From assembly GCF_005239095.1 (NCBI RefSeq), contig NZ_SZUA01000001.1:1283049-1347048 (forward strand): a stretch of 64,000 nt of DNA. The letters run 5' to 3'. A program made the translations under genes and the position numbers. The DNA comes from Luteimonas gilva. Its GTDB lineage: Bacteria > Pseudomonadota > Gammaproteobacteria > Xanthomonadales > Xanthomonadaceae. The stretch's first letter is position 1. The number at the start of each line of letters is the position of its first letter. Positions 33,453 through 41,270 of the stretch are shown piece after piece. The notes under the pieces were generated by a model. It saw only the letters and a program-made list of their open reading frames with translations, was not told where the DNA came from and ran no database searches.

Positions 33453-34415
33453 ATGTCCGAAAGCCTGAAGTCGCATCGCGTCCGCACGTCGGCGCAGCGC
33501 GACGTCGTCGAAGGCGACGCGATCTGGGAGCCGGTGCGTTCGCTATGGCTGAGCGCGATGCTGGCCGGCGCAAGCATCGGCGGCGCACTGACTTTCAGCT
33601 GGGCCGCCTTCGCGATCTTCGTCTTCTCCACCGCCGCGGTGCTGCTGCTGGGGCATTCGCTGGGCATGCACCGCAAGCTGATCCACGACAGCTACGGCTG
33701 TCCGAAATGGCTGGAGTATTTCCTGGTGTATTGCGGCGTGCTGGTCGGGTTGTCCGGACCGTGGGGCCTGCTGCGCACGCACGATCTGCGCGACTACGCG
33801 CAGCGCCTGCCCGATTGCCACGACTTCCTCGCCCACCGCCGTCCGTTCTGGCAGGACGCGTGGTGGCAGTTGCATTGCGAATTGCGGCTGCGGCGGCCGC
33901 CGGACATCCGCATCGAAGCGCGGATCGCGAACGATCCGGTCTATCGCTTCCTGCAACGCACCTGGATGCTGCAGCAACTGCCGTGGGCGCTGCTGTTGTT
34001 CTGGCTGGGCGGGTGGGGTTTCGTGTTCTGGGGCGTGTGCGCGCGCGTGGCCGCGGGCGTATGCGGGCATTGGCTGGTCGGCTATTTCGCCCACAACCAC
34101 GGCGGCATGCGCCACGAAGTGCGGGACGCCTGCGTACAAGGCCGCAACGTGCGTTTCGTTTCGCTGCTGACGATGGGCGAGTCTTGGCACAACAATCATC
34201 ACGCGTTTCCGGGTTCGGCCAAGCTCGGGCTGTATCCGGGCGAATGGGATCCGGGCTGGTGGTTGCTGAAAGCGCTCGAACGCCTGGGCTTGGTCTGGGA
34301 TTTGCGTTTGCCCGAACACTTGCCGCATCGGCCCGAACTGGCGGTCGTCCCGCCGCCGCCGCATGCGCCTCGGCGCGCGCTTGCGAAAAGCTTACGCACC
34401 GCTCCGCCCCCCTAA
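33453..34415 (+). CDS. Membrane fatty-acid desaturase-like protein, atypical second His box
   Basis: Integral membrane di-iron protein of 320 residues. The first histidine box is HSLGMHRKLIH (His68, His73, His78) and the third is WHNNHH (His246, His249, His250). The second region reads RTHDLRDYAQRLPDCHDFLAHRRPFW and lacks the usual HxxHH, with single spaced histidines instead. It should still be a delta-9-like acyl desaturase relative, but substrate or reaction may differ. GGGGAG seven bases before the ATG at 33453 favours this start over the GTG and ATG just upstream. It is the third gene of the ArsR-headed operon. Confidence 0.78.
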   Translation: MSESLKSHRVRTSAQRDVVEGDAIWEPVRSLWLSAMLAGASIGGALTFSWAAFAIFVFSTAAVLLLGHSLGMHRKLIHDSYGCPKWLEYFLVYCGVLVGLSGPWGLLRTHDLRDYAQRLPDCHDFLAHRRPFWQDAWWQLHCELRLRRPPDIRIEARIANDPVYRFLQRTWMLQQLPWALLLFWLGGWGFVFWGVCARVAAGVCGHWLVGYFAHNHGGMRHEVRDACVQGRNVRFVSLLTMGESWHNNHHAFPGSAKLGLYPGEWDPGWWLLKALERLGLVWDLRLPEHLPHRPELAVVPPPPHAPRRALAKSLRTAPPP

Positions 34416-34436
34416 TTCCACGAGGAACCCGAATCG

Positions 34437-35450
34437 ATGGACCGCCCGCCTTCCGGACCGAACGCCCCGACACCCGCCGATCCGCGCTGGATCCCGTTCA
34501 ACATGGCCTGGCCGATCCTCGCCGGCGTGTTGGCGGGCCTGGCGATCCGGCTGACCTTCATGGGAAAACCGGGCCACGCCTTCGCGCCGATGATGGGCGC
34601 TTTCATCTATCTGTCGCCGATCCTGGTCGGTGCGGTGACGGTATACGTCGCCGAACGGCATTCGCGCCGCGGCGCGTGGTTTTATTTCTGGGGGCCGTTC
34701 CTGGCCAACGTGCTGTACGTGTTGGGCGCGCTGGCGATCAATATTGAAGGTTGGATCTGCGCGATCCTGATCGTGCCGCTGTTCGCCACGCTGGGCGGCA
34801 TCGGCGGACTGGTGATGGGCCTGATCTGCCGGGTGACGAACTGGCCCAAACAGGCGACCTACAGCATCGTCGCCCTGCCCTTACTGCTGGGCGCTTTCGA
34901 ACACCGCATGCCGCTGCCCGAACGCATCGCCGACGTGGAGCGCAGCGTGACGATCCAAGCGCCGGCGGCCGAAGTGTGGGACAGGATCCATCGCGCCGAC
35001 GGGATCCGGCCGGACGAAGTGCGAAACGCCTGGATGTACCGCATCGGCGTGCCGCTGCCGCATGCCGGCATCACCGAAAGCACGCCGCAGGGCCGCGTGC
35101 GTCGGATCACGATGGGCAAAGGCATCCACTTCGACCAATGGGTCGCCGATTGGCGTCCCGAACGTTACGTGCGCTTCGAATACCGTTTCGCCGACGATTC
35201 GTTCCCGCCGCGCGCGCTGGACGATCACGTCCGCATCGGCGGTCTGTATTTCGATTTGGTCGACACCTCGTACGCGCTGACGCCGCGAGGCGAAACCACC
35301 GAGCTGAAAGTGCGGATGCGCTACCGCGTCAGCACCCAATTCAACTGGTACGCCGAACCGATCGCGCGTTGGCTGATCGGCGATTTCGAAGAGAACATCC
35401 TCGGCTTCTACCGCCATCGCGCCGAAAGCGGGCGGATGGCAACCATGTAG
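34437..35450 (+). CDS. Membrane protein with C-terminal SRPBCC domain
   Basis: Product of 337 residues: four transmembrane helices in the first 160 residues (AWPILAGVLAGLAIRL, MMGAFIYLSPILVGAVTVYV, WFYFWGPFLANVLYVLGALAI, IVPLFATLGGIGGLVMGLI), then a soluble START/SRPBCC hydrophobic-ligand domain (ERSVTIQAPAAEVWDRI, VRFEYRFADDS, YALTPRGETTELKVRMRYR). It may bind or present the lipid made by the two enzymes before it. Its stop codon TAG is supplied by the left end of a family A repeat, so the last codons may be altered from the ancestral end. Confidence 0.78.
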   Translation: MDRPPSGPNAPTPADPRWIPFNMAWPILAGVLAGLAIRLTFMGKPGHAFAPMMGAFIYLSPILVGAVTVYVAERHSRRGAWFYFWGPFLANVLYVLGALAINIEGWICAILIVPLFATLGGIGGLVMGLICRVTNWPKQATYSIVALPLLLGAFEHRMPLPERIADVERSVTIQAPAAEVWDRIHRADGIRPDEVRNAWMYRIGVPLPHAGITESTPQGRVRRITMGKGIHFDQWVADWRPERYVRFEYRFADDSFPPRALDDHVRIGGLYFDLVDTSYALTPRGETTELKVRMRYRVSTQFNWYAEPIARWLIGDFEENILGFYRHRAESGRMATM

Positions 35451-35530
35451 AGTCGAGCCTGCTCGACTGCTCTTGCTCCAAACGAAGCACATCGATGCGC
35501 GAAAAGCAGTCGAGTAAGCTCGACTCTACA
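35446..35530. repeat. Paired REP-like element, family A, copy 2
   Basis: Left arm 35446-35471 and right arm 35505-35530 are 26 bases each, reverse complements with two changes near the middle of the right arm. It follows, and by its TAG terminates, the SRPBCC gene, and lies before the convergent VOC gene. Confidence 0.88.
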
Positions 35531-35555
35531 CAAGCCAAGGAGAAAGGCTTGACCG

Positions 35556-35906
35556 CTATTCCATGAACACCGCTTCGACGTTGTTGCCGTCGGGGTCGAG
35601 CAAGAACGCGGCGTAATAGTTGGGGCTGTAATCGGCACGCAGGCCCGGCTTGCCGTTGTCCTGGCCGCCGGCCTTCAGTCCGGCCTGGTGGAAGCGGTCG
35701 ACCGCCTTCCGATCCGCGGCGCGGAAAGCCAAGTGAGTGCTGCCTTTGGCGCGGGCACCGCCGTAAAGCCAGAGTCCCGGCTCGCCGGGCGGACCGAAAC
35801 CGGTGCCCGAGCTGTCGATCTCGTGGCCCAGCGGCGCGAGCGTCGCTTTGTAGAAACGGACGCTGGCGTCCAAGTCCTTCACTTTCAAACCGATATGGTC
35901 GTACAT
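35556..35906 (-). CDS. VOC-superfamily (glyoxalase-like) protein
   Basis: Product of 116 residues with the paired beta-alpha-beta-beta-beta units of the vicinal oxygen chelate fold: YDHIGLKVKDLDASVRFYKATLAPLG and HLAFRAADRKAVDRFHQAGLKAGG, ending YYAAFLLDPDGNNVEAVF. Metal ligands are likely His4, His57 and Glu113. Family roles run from glyoxalase to antibiotic binding; this one is unassigned. It is 22 bp downstream of an AraC-family gene on the same strand and is probably co-expressed with it. Confidence 0.86.
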   Translation of the reverse strand: MYDHIGLKVKDLDASVRFYKATLAPLGHEIDSSGTGFGPPGEPGLWLYGGARAKGSTHLAFRAADRKAVDRFHQAGLKAGGQDNGKPGLRADYSPNYYAAFLLDPDGNNVEAVFME

Positions 35907-35928
35907 AAGGGCCTCCTGGATGGAAGGC

Positions 35929-36795
35929 TCATGCTCGCGCGGGAGCGGCCAGCCGTTCTTGGAAAATCTTGCGGTCGCCCTTCGCCGCCTGGCGGAAACG
36001 CCGCGGCGAGGCGCCCGCAGCGCGGTGGAAGGTGCGGACGAAGTTGGACAGGTCGGCGAAACCGGCCTCGAAGGCCACGTCGGTGATCGCGCGGCCGTCG
36101 TCGGCCAGCAGTTTCGCCGCCCGGCGCAATCTGGCGCGCACCAGGTATTGGTGCGGCGTGACGCCGGTGACGTCGGCGAACAAGCGCAGGAAATGGAACG
36201 GACTCAGGCCGGCGACGGCGGCGGCGCTTTCCAGATCGATGTCCTGCGCGCAATGCGCGTCCAGCCACATCGCCGCTTCGACCGCGCGCTTGCGGTCGCG
36301 CGAGCGCGTCTGCGCCGAGCGCGAACGCCAGCGTTCGCGCTTCTCGCCCGAAGCCGAATCGACGAACCGCGCCGCGAACGCCAACGCCACCTCGTCCAGG
36401 CCGATGTCGCTGTCGCCGTCGGCGACGCTTTGCGCCAATTCGCCCCAAACCATCAGCTCGGGCAACGGCGGCATGCAGCCCAGTCGCCAGATCGCGCTGC
36501 GATCGCCCAACGTTTCGACCAGCGCCGGCTTGAAATGGAAGGACAGGCATTCGTCGCCGCAGAGATGATGCTCGTGCGTGCACATGAATTCGTCGCCCGG
36601 ATGCCCGATCAGCACCGCCCCGGCCACCAGCTCGTGCTCGCGGCCGCGGGCGCGCAGGCCGAAACTGCCCTGCCGAACGTAGGACACCGAATGGCTGCCG
36701 TGCAGTTCCACATAGGGCCGATCCTGCGGACCGGCGCGGCAGCGGTAGTCGAGCACCGCCAGCGCATCGTTGCGGAATAGAGTCTTCAGGGCCAT
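35929..36795 (-). CDS. AraC-family transcriptional regulator
   Basis: Regulator of 288 residues: an N-terminal cupin-like sensor ([46 protein letters not shown]) and a C-terminal AraC double helix-turn-helix ([77 protein letters not shown]). The effector is unknown; cysteines and histidines in the sensor ([14 protein letters not shown]) could bind metal. It leads a two-gene unit with the VOC protein and probably responds to that enzyme's substrate. Confidence 0.9.
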   Translation of the reverse strand: MALKTLFRNDALAVLDYRCRAGPQDRPYVELHGSHSVSYVRQGSFGLRARGREHELVAGAVLIGHPGDEFMCTHEHHLCGDECLSFHFKPALVETLGDRSAIWRLGCMPPLPELMVWGELAQSVADGDSDIGLDEVALAFAARFVDSASGEKRERWRSRSAQTRSRDRKRAVEAAMWLDAHCAQDIDLESAAAVAGLSPFHFLRLFADVTGVTPHQYLVRARLRRAAKLLADDGRAITDVAFEAGFADLSNFVRTFHRAAGASPRRFRQAAKGDRKIFQERLAAPARA

Positions 36796-37029
36796 ACGCG
36801 GCAGCGTACACCCATTGCATTCGCGGGCGCAGGCCCAAAATCCCCCCGAAACCGGACTCGGCCGGAGCGAAATGAATCGCGGCTGAGGGCGGGGCCAAGC
36901 TTGGCGCCGGCGCGCACCGATTGGCCCCTTCCATGCCTCTCAGGAGTAGCCATCGGCGACTCGGAACCGCATCCTTCGGCTGCGGTCTTACGTATCTGAG
37001 GAACCTCGAACCCGCAACTGGAGCGTTCC

Positions 37030-37620
37030 ATGCATCGGCCTTCCCCGTTCTCGTTCACCCGCCGCGGTTTCGTCACCGCTTCGACGCTGGCCACCGCCGG
37101 CTTCATCTTCGGCTGCGGCAAGCAAAGCCCCGCGGTGGCGGCATCGTCCGCCGCCAAGGCGCCCAGCGGGCCGGTGACGCTGGTCGAATTCTCCGACGAC
37201 GGCAAGCGGCTGCGCACGGCGACGCTACCCAAGGTGGTGAAGACCGAAGCTGAGTGGCGCAAGCAACTGTCGCCGGATGCGTTCGTCGTCGCGCGCCGGG
37301 AAGGCACCGAACGCGCCTTCACCGGCGCGCTGCTGAACGTGCACGACAAAGGCGTGTTCCGCTGCATCTGCTGCGATACCGCGCTGTTCGATTCGGCGAC
37401 GAAATTCGATTCGGGCACCGGCTGGCCCAGTTTCTGGCAGCCGATCGCGCGCGAGAACGTGCGCGAACACGAAGACCGTTCCTACGGCATGGTCCGCACC
37501 GCGGTGTCCTGCACGCGCTGCGACGCGCATCTGGGCCACGTCTTCGACGACGGCCCCCGCCCCACCGGCTTGCGCTATTGCATGAATTCGGTGGCGATGA
37601 AGTTCGCCAAGGCCGCTTGA
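37030..37620 (+). CDS. msrB: Tat-exported peptide-methionine (R)-S-oxide reductase
   Basis: Reduces the R form of oxidised methionine in proteins. The 196-residue product has a Tat signal (FTRRGFVTASTLATAGFIFGC, where Cys29 may be lipidated). The MsrB domain follows, with zinc cysteines Cys112/Cys115 and Cys161/Cys164, GTGWPSFW at about 129-136 and the catalytic Cys184 in YCMNSVAMKF. Export of MsrB is less common than the cytosolic form and places repair in the envelope. It precedes msrA by 22 bp, so both stereoisomers are handled by one operon. Confidence 0.93.
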   Translation: MHRPSPFSFTRRGFVTASTLATAGFIFGCGKQSPAVAASSAAKAPSGPVTLVEFSDDGKRLRTATLPKVVKTEAEWRKQLSPDAFVVARREGTERAFTGALLNVHDKGVFRCICCDTALFDSATKFDSGTGWPSFWQPIARENVREHEDRSYGMVRTAVSCTRCDAHLGHVFDDGPRPTGLRYCMNSVAMKFAKAA

Positions 37621-37642
37621 TCCTTCTTTCCGGAGTCGCGCT

Positions 37643-38350
37643 ATGAACGTTCCCGTCTCTTCCCTGCTCCGCGCCGCGCTGACCGCCGCGCTCGCCGCGG
37701 GCCTGCTGGCTTGCAATGTCGGCGTCGCCAGCAGCAAACCTGCGGCTTTGCCCGATCCGAAAACCGATGCGCCGCTGGCCCCGGCCAAAGGCAGCGCGAC
37801 GGCGGTGTTCGCCGGCGGTTGTTTCTGGGGCGTGGAAGCCGTGTTCGAACACGTCAAAGGCGTGAAGCAGGTGACGTCGGGCTATTCCGGCGGCGACAAG
37901 GACGAAGCCAGCTATTACGAAGTGGGTTCGGGCAGCACCGGCCACGCCGAATCGGTGAAAGTGGTCTACGACCCCTCGCAGATCAGCTACGGCCAATTGC
38001 TGAAAGTGTTCTTCTCCGTGGCGCACGATCCGACCCAGCTCAACCGCCAAGGCCCGGATCGCGGCCCCCAGTACCGCTCGGCGATCTTTTACGGCAACGC
38101 CGACCAGCAGCGCGTGGCCAAGGCCTATATCGCCCAGTTGGATGCGGCCAAGGCTTTTGCTGCGCCCATCGTCACCCAACTCGCGCCGCTGAAGGCCTTC
38201 TATCCGGCCGAGGCCTATCACCAGGACTACGCGCGGCTGCATCCGAACGATCCCTACATCGTCTACAACGATGCGCCGAAGGTCGTGGCGCTGAAGCAGT
38301 TCTTGCCGGGGTTGTACCGGGACGAAGCGATCGCGGTGAGCGTGCGCTAA
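37643..38350 (+). CDS. msrA: Lipoprotein peptide-methionine (S)-S-oxide reductase
   Basis: Reduces the S form of methionine sulfoxide. The 235-residue product has a lipoprotein signal (LLAC, Cys24), then the MsrA core with catalytic Cys60 in GGCFWGVE, GYSGG at about 79-83, HAESVKVVYDPSQISYGQLL and DRGPQYRSAIFY. The resolving cysteine usual in many MsrA proteins is not obvious near the C-terminus, so reduction may depend on a partner thiol protein. It is co-transcribed with msrB; together they form an envelope repair pair. Confidence 0.93.
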   Translation: MNVPVSSLLRAALTAALAAGLLACNVGVASSKPAALPDPKTDAPLAPAKGSATAVFAGGCFWGVEAVFEHVKGVKQVTSGYSGGDKDEASYYEVGSGSTGHAESVKVVYDPSQISYGQLLKVFFSVAHDPTQLNRQGPDRGPQYRSAIFYGNADQQRVAKAYIAQLDAAKAFAAPIVTQLAPLKAFYPAEAYHQDYARLHPNDPYIVYNDAPKVVALKQFLPGLYRDEAIAVSVR

Positions 38351-38370
38351 GCGCTTTACGTTCGTCGGAT

Positions 38371-38955
38371 TTAGGGTTTTTCGGCCGGCGCTTGCTTGCG
38401 GCTGTCGAAAATCACTTCGTTCATCCGCCCGCGCGGCGCGCTGTCTATGGCGTCGCGCGCGTCGCAGCCGGGATCGGGCGCGAACGCGTACCAGTGGAAA
38501 TGGGTGCGCTGCACCAGTTTGCGCGCGACTTTGCCGGTGGCGGTTTCCACCATGATCGCTTCCAGGCGGCCGTCGGTCGAAGCCAGCGCGTGCCAGCTCA
38601 TCGCCGGATCGCGCAAGCCGGCTTTCGCGGCATCGGTGTAGTTCGTCTGGATCATCGCATCGTCGAGCTGCGCGACGACGTCGCGCCCGTTCATCAGGTT
38701 GGTGAAGCGCGCATCGGCGAATTCTTCGACCTTCCATTTCCCGTCGGCATCCGCTTCGCCCCAACCGACCCGCAATGGACTGCCGCGGCGTAGCGCATCG
38801 ATCAAGGCTTGGCGGCTGCCGCCGGCGTCTTTGCCTTGCGGATCGCTGCTGAACACGTGCCGCCAAGCGGATGGGCCGCATTCGCGGACCTTTTCCGCTG
38901 CGCTGACGGGCGACGCGAACAAGGCCAGCACCGCCAATCCCGCCAACGTTTTCAT
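38371..38955 (-). CDS. Exported protein of unknown function
   Basis: Product of 194 residues with a clear signal peptide (KTLAGLAVLALFASPVSAAE, cleavage near 20). The mature part has a beta-rich pattern (LRVGWGEADADGKWKVEEFADARFTNLMNG, MSWHALASTDGRLEAIMVETATG, RTHFHWYAFA) and two cysteines (Cys26 and one near residue 165) that may pair. I do not recognise a family. It converges on msrA with a 20-bp gap and lies 18 bp downstream of the DEAD-box helicase gene, so it may be read from that transcript. Confidence 0.72.
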   Translation of the reverse strand: MKTLAGLAVLALFASPVSAAEKVRECGPSAWRHVFSSDPQGKDAGGSRQALIDALRRGSPLRVGWGEADADGKWKVEEFADARFTNLMNGRDVVAQLDDAMIQTNYTDAAKAGLRDPAMSWHALASTDGRLEAIMVETATGKVARKLVQRTHFHWYAFAPDPGCDARDAIDSAPRGRMNEVIFDSRKQAPAEKP

Positions 38956-38973
38956 CGGAAGTCCTCGGCAGGG

Positions 38974-40776
38974 TCAGCGTTTCGGCTTGAAATTGCGCGG
39001 TTTGGCCGCGGCGGGGCCTTTGCGGTGCGCCGCCTTCGGCGGACGCGGCTTGCCATGCGGCGGCAGCGACGGCCCATCGTCGGGATCGCCGAGCCGCCGC
39101 AACCGCAACGCCTGGCCGGCCACGCGCACCTTCTTCAGATGCATCAGCAGATCGCGCGGCATGCCTTCGGGCAGATCGAGCACGGAATGGTCGTCGTGGA
39201 TGTCGATCCGGCCGATGTATTTGGCTTCCAGGTCGGCTTCGTTCGCGATCGCGCCGACGATGTTGCCCGGCTTGACGCCGTGCGCGTGGCCGACTTCGAT
39301 CCGGTAGGTCTCCATGCCCGGTTCCGGCGCGCCGCGCGGCGGTTTTTCGCTGCGCGGCCGCGGCGCGCGTTCTTCGCGAACCGGCCGTTCGTTGCGCACT
39401 GGCCGATCGTTTCGCTGCGGACGTTCGGCCTCGCGGGTTTCGCGCGCGCGTTCGGGCGCGAGCAGCAGCGGCGTCTTGCCCTGCAGCAGCTTCGCCAGCG
39501 CGGCGGCGACTTCCACGGCGGGCACGTCGCGTTCGTTCTCGTAGCGCTGCACCAAATCGCGGTACAGATCGAGATCGCCGGCTTCCAGCGTATCGGTGAT
39601 GCGGCCGAGGAATTTCGCGACGCGCTGGTCGTTCACCGCTTCGACGCTGGGCAGCTGCATCTCCTGGATCGGCTGCCGCGTGGCGCGCTCGATCGCGCGC
39701 AGCATGCCTTTCTCGCGCGGCGTGACGAACAGGATCGCTTCGCCGCTGCGGCCGGCGCGGCCGGTACGGCCGATGCGATGGACGTAGCTTTCGGTGTCGT
39801 ACGGGATGTCGTAGTTCAGCACGTGGCTGATCCGTTCCACGTCCAGGCCGCGCGCGGCTACGTCGGTGGCGACCAGCACGTCGAGCTTGCCTTCCTTGAG
39901 CTGCTGGATGGTGCGTTCGCGCTGCGCCTGTTGGATGTCGCCGTTGATCGCCGCCGCGGCCAGGCCGCGCGCCTGCAGTTTTTCCGCCAATTCTTCGGTG
40001 CCGGACTTGGTGCGCGCGAACACGATCATGGCGTCGAACGGCTCGGCTTCCAGGATCCGGGTCAGCGCATCCAGCTTGTGCAGGCCGCTGACGAACCAAT
40101 AGCGCTGGCGGATATTGGTGGCGGTGGTCGTCTTCGCGGCGATGGTGACTTCGACCGGATCGCGCAGATAAGTCTGGGCGATGCGCCGGATCTGGGTCGG
40201 CATCGTCGCCGAGAACAATGCCACCCGGCGCGATTCCGGCGTGCTTTTCAACACCGTTTCGACGTCGTCGATGAAGCCCATCCGCAGCATCTCGTCGGCT
40301 TCGTCCAGCACCAGCCATTCCAACTGCGACAAATCGAGCGAGCCGCGCTGCAGATGGTCGATCACCCGCCCCGGCGTGCCGACCACGACGTGCACGCCGC
40401 GCCGCAGTGCGGCCAATTGCGGGCCGTAGCTCTGGCCGCCGTAGATCGGCAGCACGTGAAAACCGGGGATGCGCGCCGCGTAGCGCTGGAAGGCTTCGGC
40501 GACCTGGATCGCGAGTTCGCGGGTGGGCGCCAGCACCAGGCACTGCGGCTTGGTCCGGGACAGATCCAGTCGCGACAGGATCGGCAGCGCGAAGGCCGCG
40601 GTCTTGCCGGTGCCGGTCTGCGCCTGGCCGAGCACGTCGCGGCCTTCCAGCAGGGCGGGAATGGTCGCGGCCTGGATCGGCGACGGCGATTCGTAGCCGA
40701 CCTCGGTCACGGCCGCCATGATGGGATCGGCGAGGCCCAGATCGGCGAAACGCAGCGGGATGGGATCGGTGGGCAT
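38974..40776 (-). CDS. deaD: DEAD-box ATP-dependent RNA helicase (DeaD/CsdA type)
   Basis: RNA helicase of 600 residues acting in ribosome assembly and RNA decay, especially in the cold. Visible motifs are the Q motif (YESPSPIQAATIP), Walker A AQTGTGKT at 52-59, PTREL, DEAD at 158-161, SAT at 189-191 and HRIGRTGRAGR at about 333-343. A basic, Arg/Pro-rich linker (about 445-480) precedes the DbpA/CsdA RNA-binding domain (METYRIEVGHAHGVKPGNIVGAIANEADLEAKYIGRIDIHDDHSVLDLPEGMP). A Lys/Arg-rich tail ends the protein. It is a single gene with a family B repeat upstream. Confidence 0.93.
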   Translation of the reverse strand: MPTDPIPLRFADLGLADPIMAAVTEVGYESPSPIQAATIPALLEGRDVLGQAQTGTGKTAAFALPILSRLDLSRTKPQCLVLAPTRELAIQVAEAFQRYAARIPGFHVLPIYGGQSYGPQLAALRRGVHVVVGTPGRVIDHLQRGSLDLSQLEWLVLDEADEMLRMGFIDDVETVLKSTPESRRVALFSATMPTQIRRIAQTYLRDPVEVTIAAKTTTATNIRQRYWFVSGLHKLDALTRILEAEPFDAMIVFARTKSGTEELAEKLQARGLAAAAINGDIQQAQRERTIQQLKEGKLDVLVATDVAARGLDVERISHVLNYDIPYDTESYVHRIGRTGRAGRSGEAILFVTPREKGMLRAIERATRQPIQEMQLPSVEAVNDQRVAKFLGRITDTLEAGDLDLYRDLVQRYENERDVPAVEVAAALAKLLQGKTPLLLAPERARETREAERPQRNDRPVRNERPVREERAPRPRSEKPPRGAPEPGMETYRIEVGHAHGVKPGNIVGAIANEADLEAKYIGRIDIHDDHSVLDLPEGMPRDLLMHLKKVRVAGQALRLRRLGDPDDGPSLPPHGKPRPPKAAHRKGPAAAKPRNFKPKR

Positions 40777-40843
40777 CGCGGGATCGGCCTTCGAAACCGA
40801 TATTGTGCGCCCAATCGCCGTTTTTTGCCGTGCATGCGCTTTT

Positions 40844-40928
40844 TTGTAGGAGCGGCTTCAGCCGCGAGCTTTTTCCTTCAGGTCGCCGCGACGTGCGGAA
40901 AGAGCTCGCGGCTGAAGCCGCGCCTACA
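40844..40928. repeat. Paired REP-like element, family B, copy 2
   Basis: Left GTAGGAGCGGCTTCAGCCGCGAGCT and right AGCTCGCGGCTGAAGCCGCGCCTAC flank about 30 bases; the arms are reverse complements but for one inserted base. It lies between the deaD start and the end of the DUF3325 gene. Confidence 0.9.
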
Positions 40929-40940
40929 TAAGCAAAAGCC

Positions 40941-41270
40941 TCAAAAAGCCAGCAAAACCAGCCCGGGCAGCGGCGCCAACCAACCCAGCCAACGCGCGCG
41001 CTGCGGATCGGCGTTGCGGCACAGCACCCAGACCACCGCACCGACGCACAGCAGCACGGCCCACATCACCGGGCCGAATTCCCAGCCCATGGCCGCGGTG
41101 CAGACCGCGAACGAAGCGATCAACGCCAGCCATCCTCCCGCGCGATGCGCGCATCGCCGCATCTGGCCCGCTGCGCGGCCGAACGCTTCCTGATGATGGC
41201 GCGGCATCGCATGCGATAGCGCGGCCCATCCGGACACCGTCAAGCCCGCAGCGAACAGCCAGGCGTTCAT
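40941..41270 (-). CDS. DUF3325 small membrane protein
   Basis: Product of 109 residues with four hydrophobic stretches (AWLFAAGLTVSGWAALSHAM, GGWLALIASFAVCTAAMG, GPVMWAVLLCVGAVVWVLC, WLAPLPGLVLLAF) and the HAMPRHHQEAFG motif seen at the first loop of DUF3325 proteins. Its start overlaps the stop of the PepSY gene. DUF3649, PepSY and DUF3325 occur together in siderophore-iron loci, so it is probably an accessory of the membrane reductase. Function unproven. Confidence 0.75.
   Translation of the reverse strand: MNAWLFAAGLTVSGWAALSHAMPRHHQEAFGRAAGQMRRCAHRAGGWLALIASFAVCTAAMGWEFGPVMWAVLLCVGAVVWVLCRNADPQRARWLGWLAPLPGLVLLAF

Noticed and set aside
37319-41041. Open frame of about 1,240 codons on the minus strand
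   Set aside because: It overlaps deaD and the exported unknown gene in the wrong frame and msrA/msrB antisense, and the product is low-complexity Arg/Ala/Gly. The known genes explain the region fully.
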